This document shows, piece after piece, positions 13,081-26,073 of a DNA stretch of 64,000 nt. The position numbers and the translations under genes were made by a program. The first letter of the stretch is position 1. Each line of letters starts with the position of its first letter. This stretch comes from Eremophila alpestris peregrina (lineage: Eukaryota > Chordata > Aves > Passeriformes > Alaudidae): assembly GCA_009792885.1 (NCBI GenBank), contig WMCF01000030.1, forward strand, positions 7,382,417 to 7,446,416, written 5' to 3'. Under the pieces are notes generated by a model. The model was given only the letters and a program-made list of their open reading frames with translations. It was not told the origin of the DNA and made no database searches.

Positions 13081-15521
13081 TTGCATAGTTATGCTTGGTG
13101 TGGATAAAGAAGGAGGAGCTGTACAAGTTCCAATACAAGCAAAATAAAGCCACAACAAAGGTAGCGTTTAATCTTCATAAATATTTTCCTGCAAAGTATT
13201 AAACACAAACATTTAAACCATAACTCTAAACATAAGCATCTAAATACAAGTCTATATGTATAAACAGACCTAGATAATATATGTGTCAAAATGAAAATGT
13301 TTTGGAATATCTAATTTCTGAAACTTTTCCAAATGTCTCCATTTTTTTTCAGGCCAGGCACCATCACAGAAAGTTCCTTGAAAGTCTCTAGATCCAACAA
13401 CAAATCATCCTTACCACAGAAAGAACGTTCAAACATCACAGTACAATGCAACTAAAAAAGAGACACAAAAGCACCTACCCCATAATTTTTGAGAATCCCT
13501 TTTGTCTGAAGACTCCCTTGTCAGTGCTGTAGGGACAGTTAAAATGTCAAGCTATGTTAAAATACCAACTTACTAGGTCTAGATCTGAACATCAGAGGTG
13601 ACATCATTCATAAGGGAATTAGATGGGTCAATTTTCCTGCCTCTATTTAAAACTTCTGGTAATCTTGCAGCAAGACTTATTTTCCAGTTCTGAGTGCTTG
13701 TAATCCCTTATTCTTGGGTTTTTTCAGTGAGGCCCTGGGGCTTACCTGCTCTAACACTGTGAGCAACATGCACACCTTGGAGTACGTGTGCACCTCCTTT
13801 CCTGGCATTAACCTATTCTCAGTCCTGAACTGAGATCATCTGCAGGACCAAGGCTGGCCTTCAGCAACACAGAAAGTGAGAGGTGACAAAACAGTGAAAT
13901 CATCCCTCAACACTAAATATTGAGGTAAGTGGTCCTCCAGGTCTAGAGGTAACAATAACCCAGCCAGGGTTTTATTGTCTCTGGGAGTGCCCATTCAGTT
14001 TTGCTGATGTTTGTGAAACAAGTCAGGATCACCACACTAAACCTGAGCACAGATTAAGGTCCAGCAGTGAGCAGGAAAGTCTTTGATGCCTGGGTTAAAT
14101 CCCTGTGAAGACACTGATTCACCCTGACATTAAAATAAAGCAGTAATATCTCTCTGTAGTTTCTGTAGTTTCTCCAAAATCAGAATCTTACCCTGAAGTG
14201 CCTTGCAGAGCAAACAGCAACCTCACAGGAAAGCTCCATTATGCAAATGATGCAGCAGAGGTAAAAGGATGTGCAGATCTTAGAGGGCACCTGTGTCTGA
14301 AACTGTTCTTGCTAAAAAGGAGAAACAGGAGATGAATATGCTATGGTATGTGCCCCAAAATATTACAGTTTATAACTGATAACTGAACATCTTCACTGAT
14401 AAAAGAGCTAATAGATAAAGTAGAGCAGATATTATTTAGATGTTAAGACATATAATGATTCCCCTTATAACAGTATTCTGTCACAGGACACAATGAAAGC
14501 CTTTGTGATGTTACTCATTATGATGAAGTAGCCACAAAACCAACGCTGCCACTTAAGAAAAGAGCAATTCTTCTCTCTGGCTTTTTAAAAGAGCCTGTCC
14601 TGCCAACCATAAAAACAATTAGCTTAGTGAAATTATCAAAGGAAAGCTGCCTCATTGAAGGCCTCATGAATGTTGTGGTTTCTTTGGTTAGCTGGGTGTT
14701 ATTTTTGAGGTTTCCCAGACAAGTCTATTTTCTTTCTGTTTACATTTGTTGCCACTGGGAACTGTGTAGCTCTCATATTGCAACTGCTATCAGTTATAAA
14801 ACAACGAAGCTGGGGGCAGGCTGTCAACTAAATAAGGCAGTAACAGAACTCATTAAAAAATTCTAGGGCAGTTGTGGTGATGATGAAGAAGAAAAGAACT
14901 ATTATTATAAAATTAAAAAATAATCCTTGACATTATTTATAACTTATGACAATAACATTACACCAAAATAGGTGATAGGCAGAGGGTTAAGGGGTGAACT
15001 GAAATTATGGGAAGAGCACATTTCTTCAAAAGGCAGCTTTCTGGAAATTTTTTGCTGCTTTCTGAGTAGCTCTGGCAAGTCATTCTCATAAAACTCCTTG
15101 CACTGAAAAGGAGAAGCTTGTCTTAAAACATGCCAAATTCTGACCAATTGACCCTGCCTTTCTCTGAGATCCAAATCCTAAAAGTCAGATCTCTAATGAA
15201 AAATAAGACTGCATACCTAACTGTATTTGAAAAATTTTTAATGGTTTTCCAGTTTTGTTACTGCAGAGAAAGATGAAAAAGATAAAAAGACACTTTAGAA
15301 TATTAAGCTTACCCTTATTACATTGTACAGACACATGACACAGACTTATAAAACTCAATCTGCTACTTCTTTCTTCAGTAGTGGGCTCTGGAAATTTCAA
15401 AATTTCCCATCACCTTCCATCATGCATAACACACTTTACAATCCCCTCACTTCACTTTTCTTCTACTTCTCCTTTTCCAAACTTTTTTTCTCTTTCCCAC
15501 TTCTTTCTACCTCTGCCTCTG

Positions 15522-15552
15522 TCCCCTCTCCCTCTCCCTCTCCCTCTCCCTT
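15522..15552 (+). repeat. (CCCTCT)n hexanucleotide microsatellite
   Basis: About five units of ccctct lie at the end of a longer pyrimidine-rich tract starting near 15440. One strand is almost pure pyrimidine, so triplex formation or length polymorphism is possible. Confidence 0.8.
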
Positions 15553-18188
15553 AACCTCCATAAACAAATGGACTTTCTAAAGACAAGATCAGAAAAATAA
15601 AGTAGGAATTTATCACATAAAAAATATTTTTCACACTTTAATTAAGCTTCTGCTTTTTCAGTGTACATGTATCCACAATGAACTCTCAAATTAAAGAATC
15701 TCAGGCAACAAACACCTTTTAACATTGAGAAATACAATCATGTGGCAGGAAAAATGCTCAAGATTTTGTCATTCAGAAGTCACTAAATCCATCTGTATTC
15801 ACTATGCCTCTGAACCATTTTTTTTAATATGAAAATCATAGTGCCTCCTTGACACTTCAACAAACCTCCCATCAAATGATGCTGGGGCTTATACTATTTG
15901 ACTAGAAATCAATAGTCTCATCCTGAGACTACCTGTAGTGGTTATCATTCTGCTGATAAAGATTTTTAGACACATACTTAAAGAAAACTGTTATGAACAG
16001 TATCTGCAAATTAACTTCTAAATGCATAAACCAAACAGAAAGACAGTTTGGTGAATCACTTCTTATTTATCATCTTATATTTTCATTAAAAGACCCTTCC
16101 ACACTGAACTAACAAGAGAACTTAAATGAGCTTTGTTTCATATCAACAAGATTTTGCTAATGCAGACAGATGCTGATCTGACCTCAACTGATTAGGATCT
16201 GAGAGCTGGATTAGATACCATCTGCCATTCTTTAGGGATGTCACCTGAGAGTGATGCATCATGAGGGCCAATTGCTGCCATTTTAGCAATACTTATGGTT
16301 CAGCAAATGGAGGCAGAACATGAATGAACAACTGCAGCTACTACACCTGCTGCAGAAAACTTGGCTCCTAATGTGACTGGCTATATAAAGTAAAAGTTCC
16401 TAAAATTCCTCACATTTCTCATGTGAGAAGAATATTTAATTCAAGTTTCAAATACAAAAATTAAACTGTTTCATTTATCACTGCACCAACAAATTTAAGT
16501 GCTATGACTATAAAATGACTTTTTAAGAATTTTCTGTGACTCCTGTAACTTCCTAAAAGTACCAACCTTTTCCCTCACAGTCAGTGCTCTGTCTTACAAC
16601 ATGGACATCTACTTTTCTACTGTCTCCTCTTTACTGCTATAAGTAAATGGGAATTTCTTAAACAGAGTCCCTCCAGCACTCAGCAATGTTCTTTTGGGAG
16701 CTTAAACATTATAATTTAACTGTAATGTAAACTTCCCACATACAATATATTATATTATAATTGGTAATTGAACAGTCTCCACCCAGCCTACAAAAATAAA
16801 ACCAACACAAAAATTAAACGAATGAAAACCAAAGAAAATTTTTACAATAAATAAAAAAAAATTACATAAAACCAACCAACAAAAAAGCCTTGAGAAATTT
16901 TACATAGCTAAAAGACTCAGTGACAGTGTTGGGGCTGCTGGAGCACTGGCTTTTACAAAAAGCCAGACTTAGCCTACTTCTACATGAATACCTTTACAAC
17001 TTTGTTCAAGTAGAGGCTACCTATAATCTTCAGATGCCTTTGTAACATTAAAATGACAACACACAAAGAACATGGAAATATTTCTCTCTGACATTGTAAG
17101 AGAGTAAGTGAGAGGATGCAGTTGCTGGTTCTGACACCCCTAGAAATCTACAGAATGAAAATATAAAAAAAAATTATCACCCCTCCAACATTACAAAAGG
17201 TAAATTGAGACTCAAAAGTTTAAATGGTTCAGTAAAGATTATATAATAATTTGTGACTTAGTTATTTGCTTATGATGAAATGTTTCTATGTACCCTCCAC
17301 AGCTAATTATCCACATTTCTACAAGACTAATCTAATTAAACGAACAAGAATAAAATTAGATGTCTGAAAACGTATAAGTATTTAGATCTAGTTCAATATA
17401 CATGGTAAATAAAAACAAACAATGCAATTTGTTTATCATAATCTAAATATAGTATAGGTGACAGAACTAGCTGAAAATGTGAATTGAAGTTGCATGTATT
17501 AATACGAGGTTTGTTAAGTTTTCAAAAATCAGTATAATTTAAAAACTAATGATATAAGAGACCACAATAAGAGAAGTATGTGAAATACCATTATTTTTCC
17601 CACATTTGATTGCTCAAACACGACATAATGATCATATAAAAAGTAAAAACTTGAATTGAAACAGAAGAGAAAGATGAAGGAAGCAGAAATAATAGGTTGT
17701 CTACATTCATCTTTCCCAGCCTCCTCAATCATCCTTTACATGATGGATGATACCTTACTTTCTATTGAATAGGTAACTATTATTAAATGTTATTGAAGAG
17801 AATTTCAATAATGCTCAAACTTCCTTTTTGAAAGCAGGATTTGAAAACATCAGAAGAATCTTTGCCTTATCTTCTGAAGCATAAAGAATAAAACAGATGC
17901 TGGCAGTGATTTTCTACTTGTGGAAAATGGATGTGTGCTCCTCACAGAACAGAGGTATCACAACAGACATGTAAAACTTCATCATTACTTCTTCCTTCCA
18001 GATTCACCCAGTGTGACTGCCCTCAAACGTTCAAAAATTGTTTCAACTCTGATTCTGAAACTATCTGCCTACTCTAAAATTACGCAATATCACATAGCAG
18101 ACTTTTGGATATTCCGATTTCTGCTGGATGGAAACCCCACTAGACTAGCAGGAGAAAGCATCCATTTTCCTGTGTGTTTTTCCTAACC

Positions 18189-18246
18189 TAAAAAACAAAC
18201 AAACAAAACAATCAAATAAACAAACAAATCCAACAACAACAAAAAC
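18189..18246 (+). repeat. (CAAA)n-like A/C-rich simple sequence
   Basis: Imperfect aaac/aaat/aac repeats. Low complexity, possibly an expanded retroposon tail. Confidence 0.7.
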
Positions 18247-18679
18247 TCCCTACACTTAGAGAGCAAATTAAAAGGAGGAAGTTTTATCTCTGCAGTCACT
18301 ATCAGTGGTTTAACACGCACAGCGTTTTCACTGTTTCAGTTTGACAGTGTAACACATAAAACAATTGCTGTGTAACGTAACAACCAACTATTTTACAGTT
18401 CAATCTCATGTGTGTATAAGAATCTGAGTTACCACTCTTGCTATCCCATCTGTTTCTCTGATTGCTGCTGGCTTCTCCACAGGGATAGAAAACAGTCATT
18501 TAGTTGCCTCGTGGTTAACACCTGTGATTGTTGCTGGCTAAGAACAAATATTTTGGGCTGCTGAAAAAGCCACAGTATCTTCAAGGTCCTTACTGTTAGA
18601 TGATCATCAATTGCTGGATGAAGGTAAAAGGCAGCCAGCACTGTGACCTAGATAAATTTAATAAAGTAAGAGACAAAGG

Positions 18680-18749
18680 CGGGCTGGGGATTGGAACTAG
18701 ATGATCTCTATGGTCCCTTCCAACCCTAACCATTCTATGATTCTATAAT
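18680..18749 (+). mobile_element. CR1 fragment, 3' end, plus orientation
   Basis: The block 'ggaactagatgatctctatg' runs into 'gtcccttccaaccctaacc' and an attctatga repeat, the canonical 3' terminus of avian CR1 non-LTR retrotransposons. Only about 70 bases remain, as expected for a heavily 5'-truncated insertion. Confidence 0.9.
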
Positions 18750-21464
18750 ATAAACCTCTGTATATCACCCTGCCAATATAAAAACTATTGTTAGGAATCA
18801 GAGCCTTTATTCTCATCCAGTAAAGCAATCCTCATCAGGGAATTTAATTCATGCATCTGTAAAGAACATTAATGACTTTTACAGGAAACATCCTGTCTGG
18901 GAGCTGGGGATCACTAATCTAAAGATATGTAAATGTGTTTGGGCTTTTACATTTATCTTTAGGATGATGTCTTCCCCTTTTTTAAACTTTAACTTTTACT
19001 TCCTTTATCTCCCCTGTTTCAATACTTTATTGCCATGCATGAAATGTACTTTTTGTAGAGACAAAAGTCCATAGCTTGAGATACAAGTGGTAGAATATCT
19101 AAATACTGGTATAATGTTGAGTGGGTTTTGAAGGGCACTAAGACTGGGCTTTCTAAGGGTGGTTGTTCTATATTCTATATTCTTGTTCTATATTCATCCA
19201 TCAACACTGACATAAGCACTAGAGAAACTATCAGTACTTCAAGGAAGAAAATAATATTTCAGACTTATATCCTGCATCTCGTGTATTTTTTAAGCTAACA
19301 GCAATTAAAAAAATATTAAAACATTTATGTAATTCTAGGTAAAGAAATTAATGCTTTCTTGAAAGGGGAACATTATCAAATTCTGCGAAAGGAATTGCTC
19401 CCAAGAGAGTGAATATGTCTCAAGGTGAATCCAATAAACAGAAAGATCAGGTAATATTATTGTTCTTCCTGCCAACAGATGAACAGCACCTACATTAGGC
19501 TTGATAAGTGTGTTGCTTATTTTTGATATGAGAAAGTACCTGTTGATTTGGCAGTGAACAGAGTTACTTCTGAGAAGGCTTCATCTTTTCTGTTTCAAAG
19601 TTTCAAAGGACGGTTCTGATAAAAAAATGTTTATGTCTTTTTTATCTCATGTAAGGATTGACTTATACCTGGCTTAGTCTTTTAGTCACAGTCCCGTGGC
19701 CGGTGGGACTGTGAAGGGTAAGAGCATCTGCTCCAGAGTTTTCACTGCAGTGGCAGCAGCATTCATGAGACTGAGAGACTGTTACAAGGAATGTCACATT
19801 CTTAATAAAGGAAAAGGTAACAGCTGGGCAGATGAAGCTCAGGCCACATAACTTCACAATGCAATTGATAGTGTTTATTTTTTAAAACACAGTGCAAGGT
19901 TAGGATTTCTCTGGGAGTGTGTGGTTGCCAGTAACATCAGTTTACATGACAATTATATCATCATTGTGCAAACAAGATGTGCAAGAATGTATTTTTCTTC
20001 TTGTTTTATGTGTGACAGTGTCCTTCCATCTGAACACGATAACTCTTATCTCAAGAGGTAGTCTCATTGGTTTTCTGGGACTCCTGTGTTTAGAATTTTG
20101 AGATTATCTTATCACAGGGCACCCTAAATGTAGTTACATCTCAAGCAAGCTTAGAAACCAAAGCCAACATAAAAATCTATGGATTTTTTTATTGAACTGA
20201 TTTCTCAGTGGAAATATATAACATGACAATTTTGTGCTTTGCGCTACCTGCCTTGAGATTTCTGTGTGGATTTTAAAATGTTTGATACTAATCCATAAAA
20301 AGCAAAATAATTTGGTTTCTGGCTATTTGATAAACTGATTTCCCTCTGATGTATCAGCACTGCAGTAATCTTTCTGCAATTTAAAAGGGTAAATTAAATG
20401 CAGAAGGGAACAAAGATGGAGAAAAAACAACAAAGGAAGGGCATTTTTACTCTATAATAGCTTGATTTGCACTGTGTTCTGATGCTTTGTGAAATGCAAA
20501 ATTTCACTTTGGTAAGCTGAGGCAAGACTGTAGCTTTCATTTCCTAAGCAAGTGCTGTAAAACATCAGGAAAAGACATGTTCATTACAGATTTTTTGAGG
20601 CAGTTCAGAGCTGACCACACACATTGAGAATTCTCTGAATGCATTTCAAGGATTGGGTCTCTACATGCAATCTTAGAGGTCATACATGATTAGTGAAACT
20701 ATGGAATTCTCACTTCCAGGTATCTCCAGAATCAGAAAGTTGAACCAATATGTCAGTTTTGGTAGAAATATTTTGATTCATGCAACCTGATAGAATTTAG
20801 TGCCACTAGACAACTTGAGTGATTTGTTAGATTTAACAACTGTTTTGCATCTCTTTATGCTGGATTCAAGGAAAGATTAAGTCATCTCAATATATTGTGG
20901 ATTCCTCTGAGCTGGTGAGCTGAAGTGTCTCACACACTCCCTTGCATAAAGTGGCAGCATCTCCAGTGACTGTGGTGGCTGCTCAAATACCCCTTACACA
21001 CACACACAGACAGCCAAATGAAGATGTTTTAGTCTAAGTTTATTCCATGCTTACTCAGAGAATATGGAAGAAGCCTCCAGAATGTGGAAGCATGCTTCAA
21101 ATAGAGAGAAAAGCATGTAGATGTGTCCACAGAGAGAAATGAACTGGTGACAGGTTCTACATTGCTCTCTGTGGAAAGTACCATATTCCTTATCTCCAAC
21201 TATTCTGATTAAACCAGCAGCTAAGATTCCACCCAGGAATGGTCATTAACAGTCAGTTTTCTTACTTGCATGACATTTATTTTTGAAATTCAATCAAGGT
21301 ATTTTCTTTTGATGATCTTTGTTTAAACAGAAACTGGTTTTTAATTTAGTAGTAACACATAACACTGCTTGGGTAGCTGACTTCAGAAGCAACTGGCTCT
21401 AATTTCCAAGCTGCAGGTCCACTACTGACATGCACTGTTGGCATCTCTAGCAATATCTGCTCCT
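18750..21464. other. Gene-free AT-rich DNA
   Basis: I see no gene, RNA gene or intact repeat here. The only simple sequence is a short (CA)n tract near 20996-21009. Open frames such as 19919-20101 have no splice support or domain character. Confidence 0.5.
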
Positions 21465-21606
21465 CACAGAATGTTCTGAGCTGGAAGGGACATTAAAGAT
21501 CATCTAATTCCAACCTCCCTGCCACTGAGAGGAACACCTTTCACTAGACCCAGCTGCTCAGAGGTCTATCCAATCCAGCCATAAACACTTCCAGGGATGG
21601 AGCAAC
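21465..21606 (-). mobile_element. CR1 fragment, minus orientation
   Basis: Read on the plus strand it begins 'cacagaatgttctgagctgg' and continues with 'aagatcatctaattccaacc', the reverse complement of the CR1 3' end. It then runs about 100 bases into the 3'-UTR region with 'aacacttccagggatggagc'. A truncated, diverged copy. Confidence 0.9.
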
Positions 21607-23763
21607 TTACTGAAGGGAACACTGCATAAATTTGTTTTGCAGATTTCAAAAGACTAATGGCATTTTTAGTTCACAGTGGTTAGTAAAGAGATGCATGCAC
21701 ATGGTAAATAGTCTGGTGTTGATGGCATACCCTTTCTTGGTTATAAAAATTAGAAACTGCTGAATAATTAAAATAAGCTTGTAAATCTGGTCAAATGAGA
21801 CTACATGCTTTTCCATATTTCATGTGTGTTTTCATCCATTTTCTCTCCCAGTTGGAAATTTAGAGTACCCTTGCAGTATTTGTTTTTCCCTTCTGAATTT
21901 CATTTATCCTTTTGTACTTTTTTGGTTTTCATTGTAAAGAATTGTGTAGTGACTTCATCTTCTTAATAGGACAAAAAATCCATTATGGCGACACCCAGCC
22001 AGAGCTTACATCCTTACCTTTAACTGGAGAATCTGCAGGTTTGCTCTGAAGTTCCAAGAGCAGTCACTGGTCATAAAGCAGCTTTGGAGTTAGATAGGTT
22101 CTCTCAGTCTGTGCTATTGCTGCAACTCTCTCTCCCCTTGTACACCTGAGTAGAAAACAGAGAAATCCTGAGGCCATACACATTCAGCAGCAATGAATCA
22201 CATCCTCCATCGTCAGACAGTGCTGGATCCAAAACATCTGTGTCATTCTTGCCTCATCTTTCTCAAATGTCTCCAGCCTCAGCAGAGAAGCTATTCCAGA
22301 GGTCTGCTGTTTTTCACCATGAGGAAGATTTTATTGTGTTTGCCTGCTTTGTTGGGCTCTATAATGAATAAACAATAAACTGAATGCAAATTATGCTACT
22401 TGTTTAACATATGTTAAGGAGATGCCCATTTTAAGTTGTTCTATATTGTAAAGTAGCTGCTTTGGGGGAGTTGTCAAACCATAAGGCACCGTTTTGCTTC
22501 ATAAAAACATCTACCTCCATTTTTAAAATCTTCATAAAATGCTTAGTTACTTCTCACAGACAAATACCTCCAAATGAGGATTGGTAAAGGATATTACTGT
22601 CTGAGATTGACTCATCCTTCATGTCTTATTATCCTTTTTTGCTGCTTTTTCACAGCTGGAAATTAGCACATTTATTTTTGAATCTTGGTGATACTGCAAT
22701 CAAAACAAATTATGTGCATGTTTTTCATTTAGCCACTAAATAACCATGCCACTCCTCCAGACTGCAAGCACAGAGCACTGAGGCAGCCCCTCAGTCACAT
22801 TCTCAACTATCACATAAGTCTTAGCATAGTGGAAAACAATGCTGATAATGGAGGAGTTACAGTCTATTCATCACATACATTCTCCAGTCCTGTGGAAGGT
22901 CAATAAGCAGGTGGAATTCAGGCCTTTTTCGTATGTATTGACATTTTTTATAAGCCTATATCTAATCCTTCTTTCAGCAGAAAATTAAAAATATACTTTT
23001 CAGGTAATCTGACTCAAATTTCTAAATTCCCTGGAATTACAGTTGAAGCTGGAATAAGAAACCACACAGGACTGACATGACAGAAAATCTAAATGTGATG
23101 GTATTTATATGTATTTATATATTTGTATATCTTTAATATCATCATAGATGCAATTCTTACTTTCATCATCATGAGATGGTCCTGAAATAGATCTATACAC
23201 TGATCCCCTGATCCTTAGGTATCTAAAAGTTATGCACTTATTTTTAAGATATATAATGTTTCCTAATTGCCTCTTTCCTAATTTGTTGGAAGTTTCAAAT
23301 CTTAAAATCTTTTCTATCAAACATTTAATGCACACGGAAAATATAAAATATTTAAAGAAATATATAACTTCTGTTCTGGAGGGTAAAAGCACTTTTTGTT
23401 CAAGGGCATTTTAATAGTTCCTATTCTATGCCATAAAAGAGCATTTTTATATTTCATCTTATTTAAACTTTTCATTATTTAAAATTTTTCATCATGTTTT
23501 CTCAGCCACAAATTTCACTTGCATAGCTAAGTACAAAAGTCATCTGATTTCTCTTCCTGAAAGTCCTTATGCCACAAGCTTATCTCTCCTATGGGACAGA
23601 GCTTCTTCTCCAACATCTTTAATGAATAGAATAAGAGTTAAGCACAAGCTTGTCTGTAAGTATGAACACACATCTTGGTGAGCCAAACCTCGAGGTTATG
23701 GCAGAATTTCAGCTCATTAGTAATTTTCTCTTGTATTTTAGAAAGAAAATACCTACATTTTAT

Positions 23764-23796
<33 letters not shown>

Positions 23797-25036
23797 CAAG
23801 TGGTCTTGTAAACCATTAACAAATAAACTTCAAGCAATTAAAATATAAATTTTTAATAGTTTAGTTAGTCACAACTGTAGGTAAGCCTTTCTGTTTTCTG
23901 AATATTCAGCCAAAAAACCAATGCTTATTTACAACCTGCAATTCTACTCTGTAGTACAGTTCAGCACTATTGCAATTACATATTATTGAGACTATGTTAA
24001 ACTTTATCAGGACCAAATCCATTGAATCAAGAGACTAAGATAAACAGTGAGTTAAAGATAACATCATGGCTATATCATTAATTAAATTAATTTTCAGTGA
24101 AAAACAAACCAAACAAAAAAAATCCCCACCCTGTTTGTTCTGATAGTGAATAGCTGCTTAAATACACACATGAATCCCCGACTAGCTTCAGTAATTTATT
24201 TTTTATTCATTTAATTTATTGTGATTGTCTTTGATCAGTTTTCTCTTCTTTCCTCTCCAAGTAAGTATCCTAAAGGGCCTTTATCACTCTTCTTCAAAAT
24301 GCTATAGATAAAAGAAGAGTGTTATCTGAAGAGTTACTATCTAATAACAGGAAATTTGCTGGTTTGCATTTCTTTTTGTTTCTCTGTTTAACCTGGTTAG
24401 TTTCAGATATGATGAATAAAAAGCATACCCAATTAGATACTCTTATATTCAAATGTTGGTAAAAATAATTAAATACAAGTGTTTATCTGCTGATAACAAA
24501 ATGAGGTAACACAATTAGATTTTTTTTTCCTCTGGGATGTACCTTTGAATGAATGGAAATTAAAAGAATTGAATTCTTTAAGAGATAAGTGCAAGTTAGT
24601 ATTAGAGTACACAATCAGTAATTGAAGATCAGTTTAACAAAACACCTCTGAAAGTTACCACTGAGGAGACATCCTTAAATAGCACATACTGGAAAGCTGG
24701 AGGGTTTGATTGTAGCTTTAATTTTATTTAAGGAATGTGTGATATTCCTGTACCATATAAGAAAGCAGTGACTGTGAAAAGATTCATTTCAAATAGAAAA
24801 TCAGTTGACAGTGGATTTCCAGTAGGACTCTGTGGGGGAATATTCTTGTGTCTATAAACAATATGGAAGGAAAAAGAATGAAAATTAGATTTTTAAACCT
24901 AAATAAAGGCGTTTTAAAGTAGTGCAGCTTTAAATCACAAGAGTTGCAAGAAATTTTGGAATTTTTTTAAAAGTATAAGGAAATTATCCTACAAAATGTA
25001 TAAGTATCACCTTAAAAAAAAAAAAAACGGGGGGTA
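21607..25036. other. Gene-free AT-rich DNA
   Basis: No gene is supported. The interval contains the TA microsatellite at 23757-23797. Apparent open frames at 22193-22378 and 23105-23414 lack domain features. Confidence 0.5.
23757..23797. repeat. (TA)n microsatellite, self-complementary
   Basis: About 40 bases of nearly pure alternating TA with a single aaata interruption, so either strand can fold into a cruciform or hairpin. It is probably the most length-variable locus in the window. Confidence 0.85.
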
Positions 25037-25258
25037 CTAAAGGGCTATAGCAGAGATGCTATAGAGGAGATGCAAAGCTGTTTCAGTGGTGAGAAGCTGA
25101 AGACAGCTCAGAATACAAATTAAGGCACAGACACTCATAATGACAGTGATTAGCCATTGCAGCAGCTGACCATTCAGTGTGCTGACTCTGTCCCCCAAAG
25201 CCTTCAGATCAAAACTGAATATTCCCATGGAAGGTATCTCGTAGTCAAACCCAAACAT
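25037..25258 (-). CDS. Candidate small membrane protein ORF (73 aa), unproven
   Basis: This ORF opens with ATG immediately after an in-frame TAA and encodes 73 residues. Seen directly: a soluble first part (about residues 1-28, with FDYE and DLKALGDRVSTLNG), then a strongly hydrophobic segment (about residues 32-55, LLQWLITVIMSVCALICILS) followed by a second weaker hydrophobic stretch. That layout is what a single-pass membrane microprotein, or the membrane-anchor end of a larger protein, would look like. I recognise no family and see no convincing promoter or poly(A) site. It lies about 760 bases upstream of the immunoglobulin-type receptor gene on the opposite strand. It may be chance, an exon of a spliced transcript (a cag-type acceptor lies just before the ATG), or a relic of an old element. 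Confidence 0.2.
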   Translation of the reverse strand: MFGFDYEIPSMGIFSFDLKALGDRVSTLNGQLLQWLITVIMSVCALICILSCLQLLTTETALHLLYSISAIAL

Positions 25259-26021
25259 TTAAATCTGTAGGCTGGGTAACAGTTTTAACTAAGCTGAGGA
25301 GTAACTTTTTTGGATGAAATAGAAGATTATACAAGGATATTAACTAACCTAGTGAGCTCCTGTAAATCCATGAGGTTTATAATAGGAGGATAAATGCATT
25401 GCCCTCTTTGCCATCTTACAGTTTTTGGCAGCTAATGTTCATGTGTGGACTGCAGGATGATAATTGGACGTTTAGCATCATTTCAGCAAAGAGAAATAAT
25501 GTTTCCTCGGAATTATTCATGTGGTACATTTGACTTCTCTAATTGGATCAATATTAGATAAATCAAAGTAATTGTATGGTGTTTAAGGTGTAAATGGAAC
25601 TTTGAAGAAAAGCATCAGAATTGGGTGTGTATTGCAAACTTTGCTGTATTACATCTCAGGCAGTGCTCCTAACCCGAGAGGATTTTAGCTTTTTTTTTTT
25701 TTTTGAGATGAGCAGCTTCAAGAAAATCTGCTATACAAAACCAATCCTACTCCTAGTCATCTGAAGAAAATTCTCAGAATGGAAAAAGAATCCCAATGGA
25801 GTTAAATGTGAAACTACATTGAAGCTAGTATGTTCAATGTCCAAGATGTCTGATGGTACGAAAGGAAATAGAAGGAAACCACAAGAACCTCCCCTTAAAA
25901 AGAAGATTGAAAACATGTTTTTAGCAGAGCTTGAATTTACTTTTCATCTACTTGCTGAAAGCTGTGTTATGAGTAGTCTCAGCCGAGGTTTTAAAATCTC
26001 TGCATTAGCAATCCCAAGAAA
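25259..26021. promoter_or_regulatory. Putative 5' flank of the immunoglobulin-type receptor gene
   Basis: About 760 bases without a gene directly upstream of the signal-peptide exon. The transcription start and any 5'-UTR should lie here if the first exon is 26022-26073. No CpG island is seen, in line with a tissue-restricted immune gene. A T-run lies at about 25690-25704. An upstream open frame (25819-26025) ends across the receptor ATG. It has no family character and, if transcribed, would be an upstream ORF. Confidence 0.3.
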
Positions 26022-26073
26022 ATGATGCAACTTGATATGTTAATGATAGCAACTTGCTTCAGTCACCTTGCTG
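26022..26073 (+). CDS. Receptor exon 1: signal peptide
   Basis: Encodes MMQLDMLMIATCFSHLA followed by a strong donor (G|gtaagta), phase 1. The hydrophobic core and short side chains before the junction fit a secretory signal. Two ATGs in tandem (26022 and 26025) could start translation, and I take the first. Assignment rests on the phase match with the Ig exon and the lack of any better signal exon within 1.5 kb. Confidence 0.65.

Larger units (their letters stand above)
3174..18679. other. Long gene-free AT-rich stretch
   Basis: I see no supportable gene in these 15.5 kb. Contents I can identify are microsatellites (5814-5832, 10499-10533, 15522-15552), A/C-rich and T/G-rich tracts (8205-8240, 9735-9775), two minisatellite-like repeats (10608-10669 and 13040-13080) and the A/C-rich tract at 18189-18246. 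The open frames are all under about 95 codons, low in complexity or without domain character. A moderately GC-richer patch at 13,730-14,110 has no recognised content. Confidence 0.55.

Noticed and set aside
1..26021. Search for CRISPR arrays, operons, tRNA or rRNA genes and intact retrovirus-like proviruses
   Set aside because: No regularly spaced repeats, tRNA cloverleaf boxes or paired long terminal repeats could be recognised by eye; the DNA is eukaryotic and only CR1 pieces and simple repeats are evident.
25819..26025. Plus-strand open frame just upstream of the receptor signal exon
   Set aside because: It is in a different frame from the signal peptide, ends across the receptor ATG and shows no domain. 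At most it is an upstream ORF.
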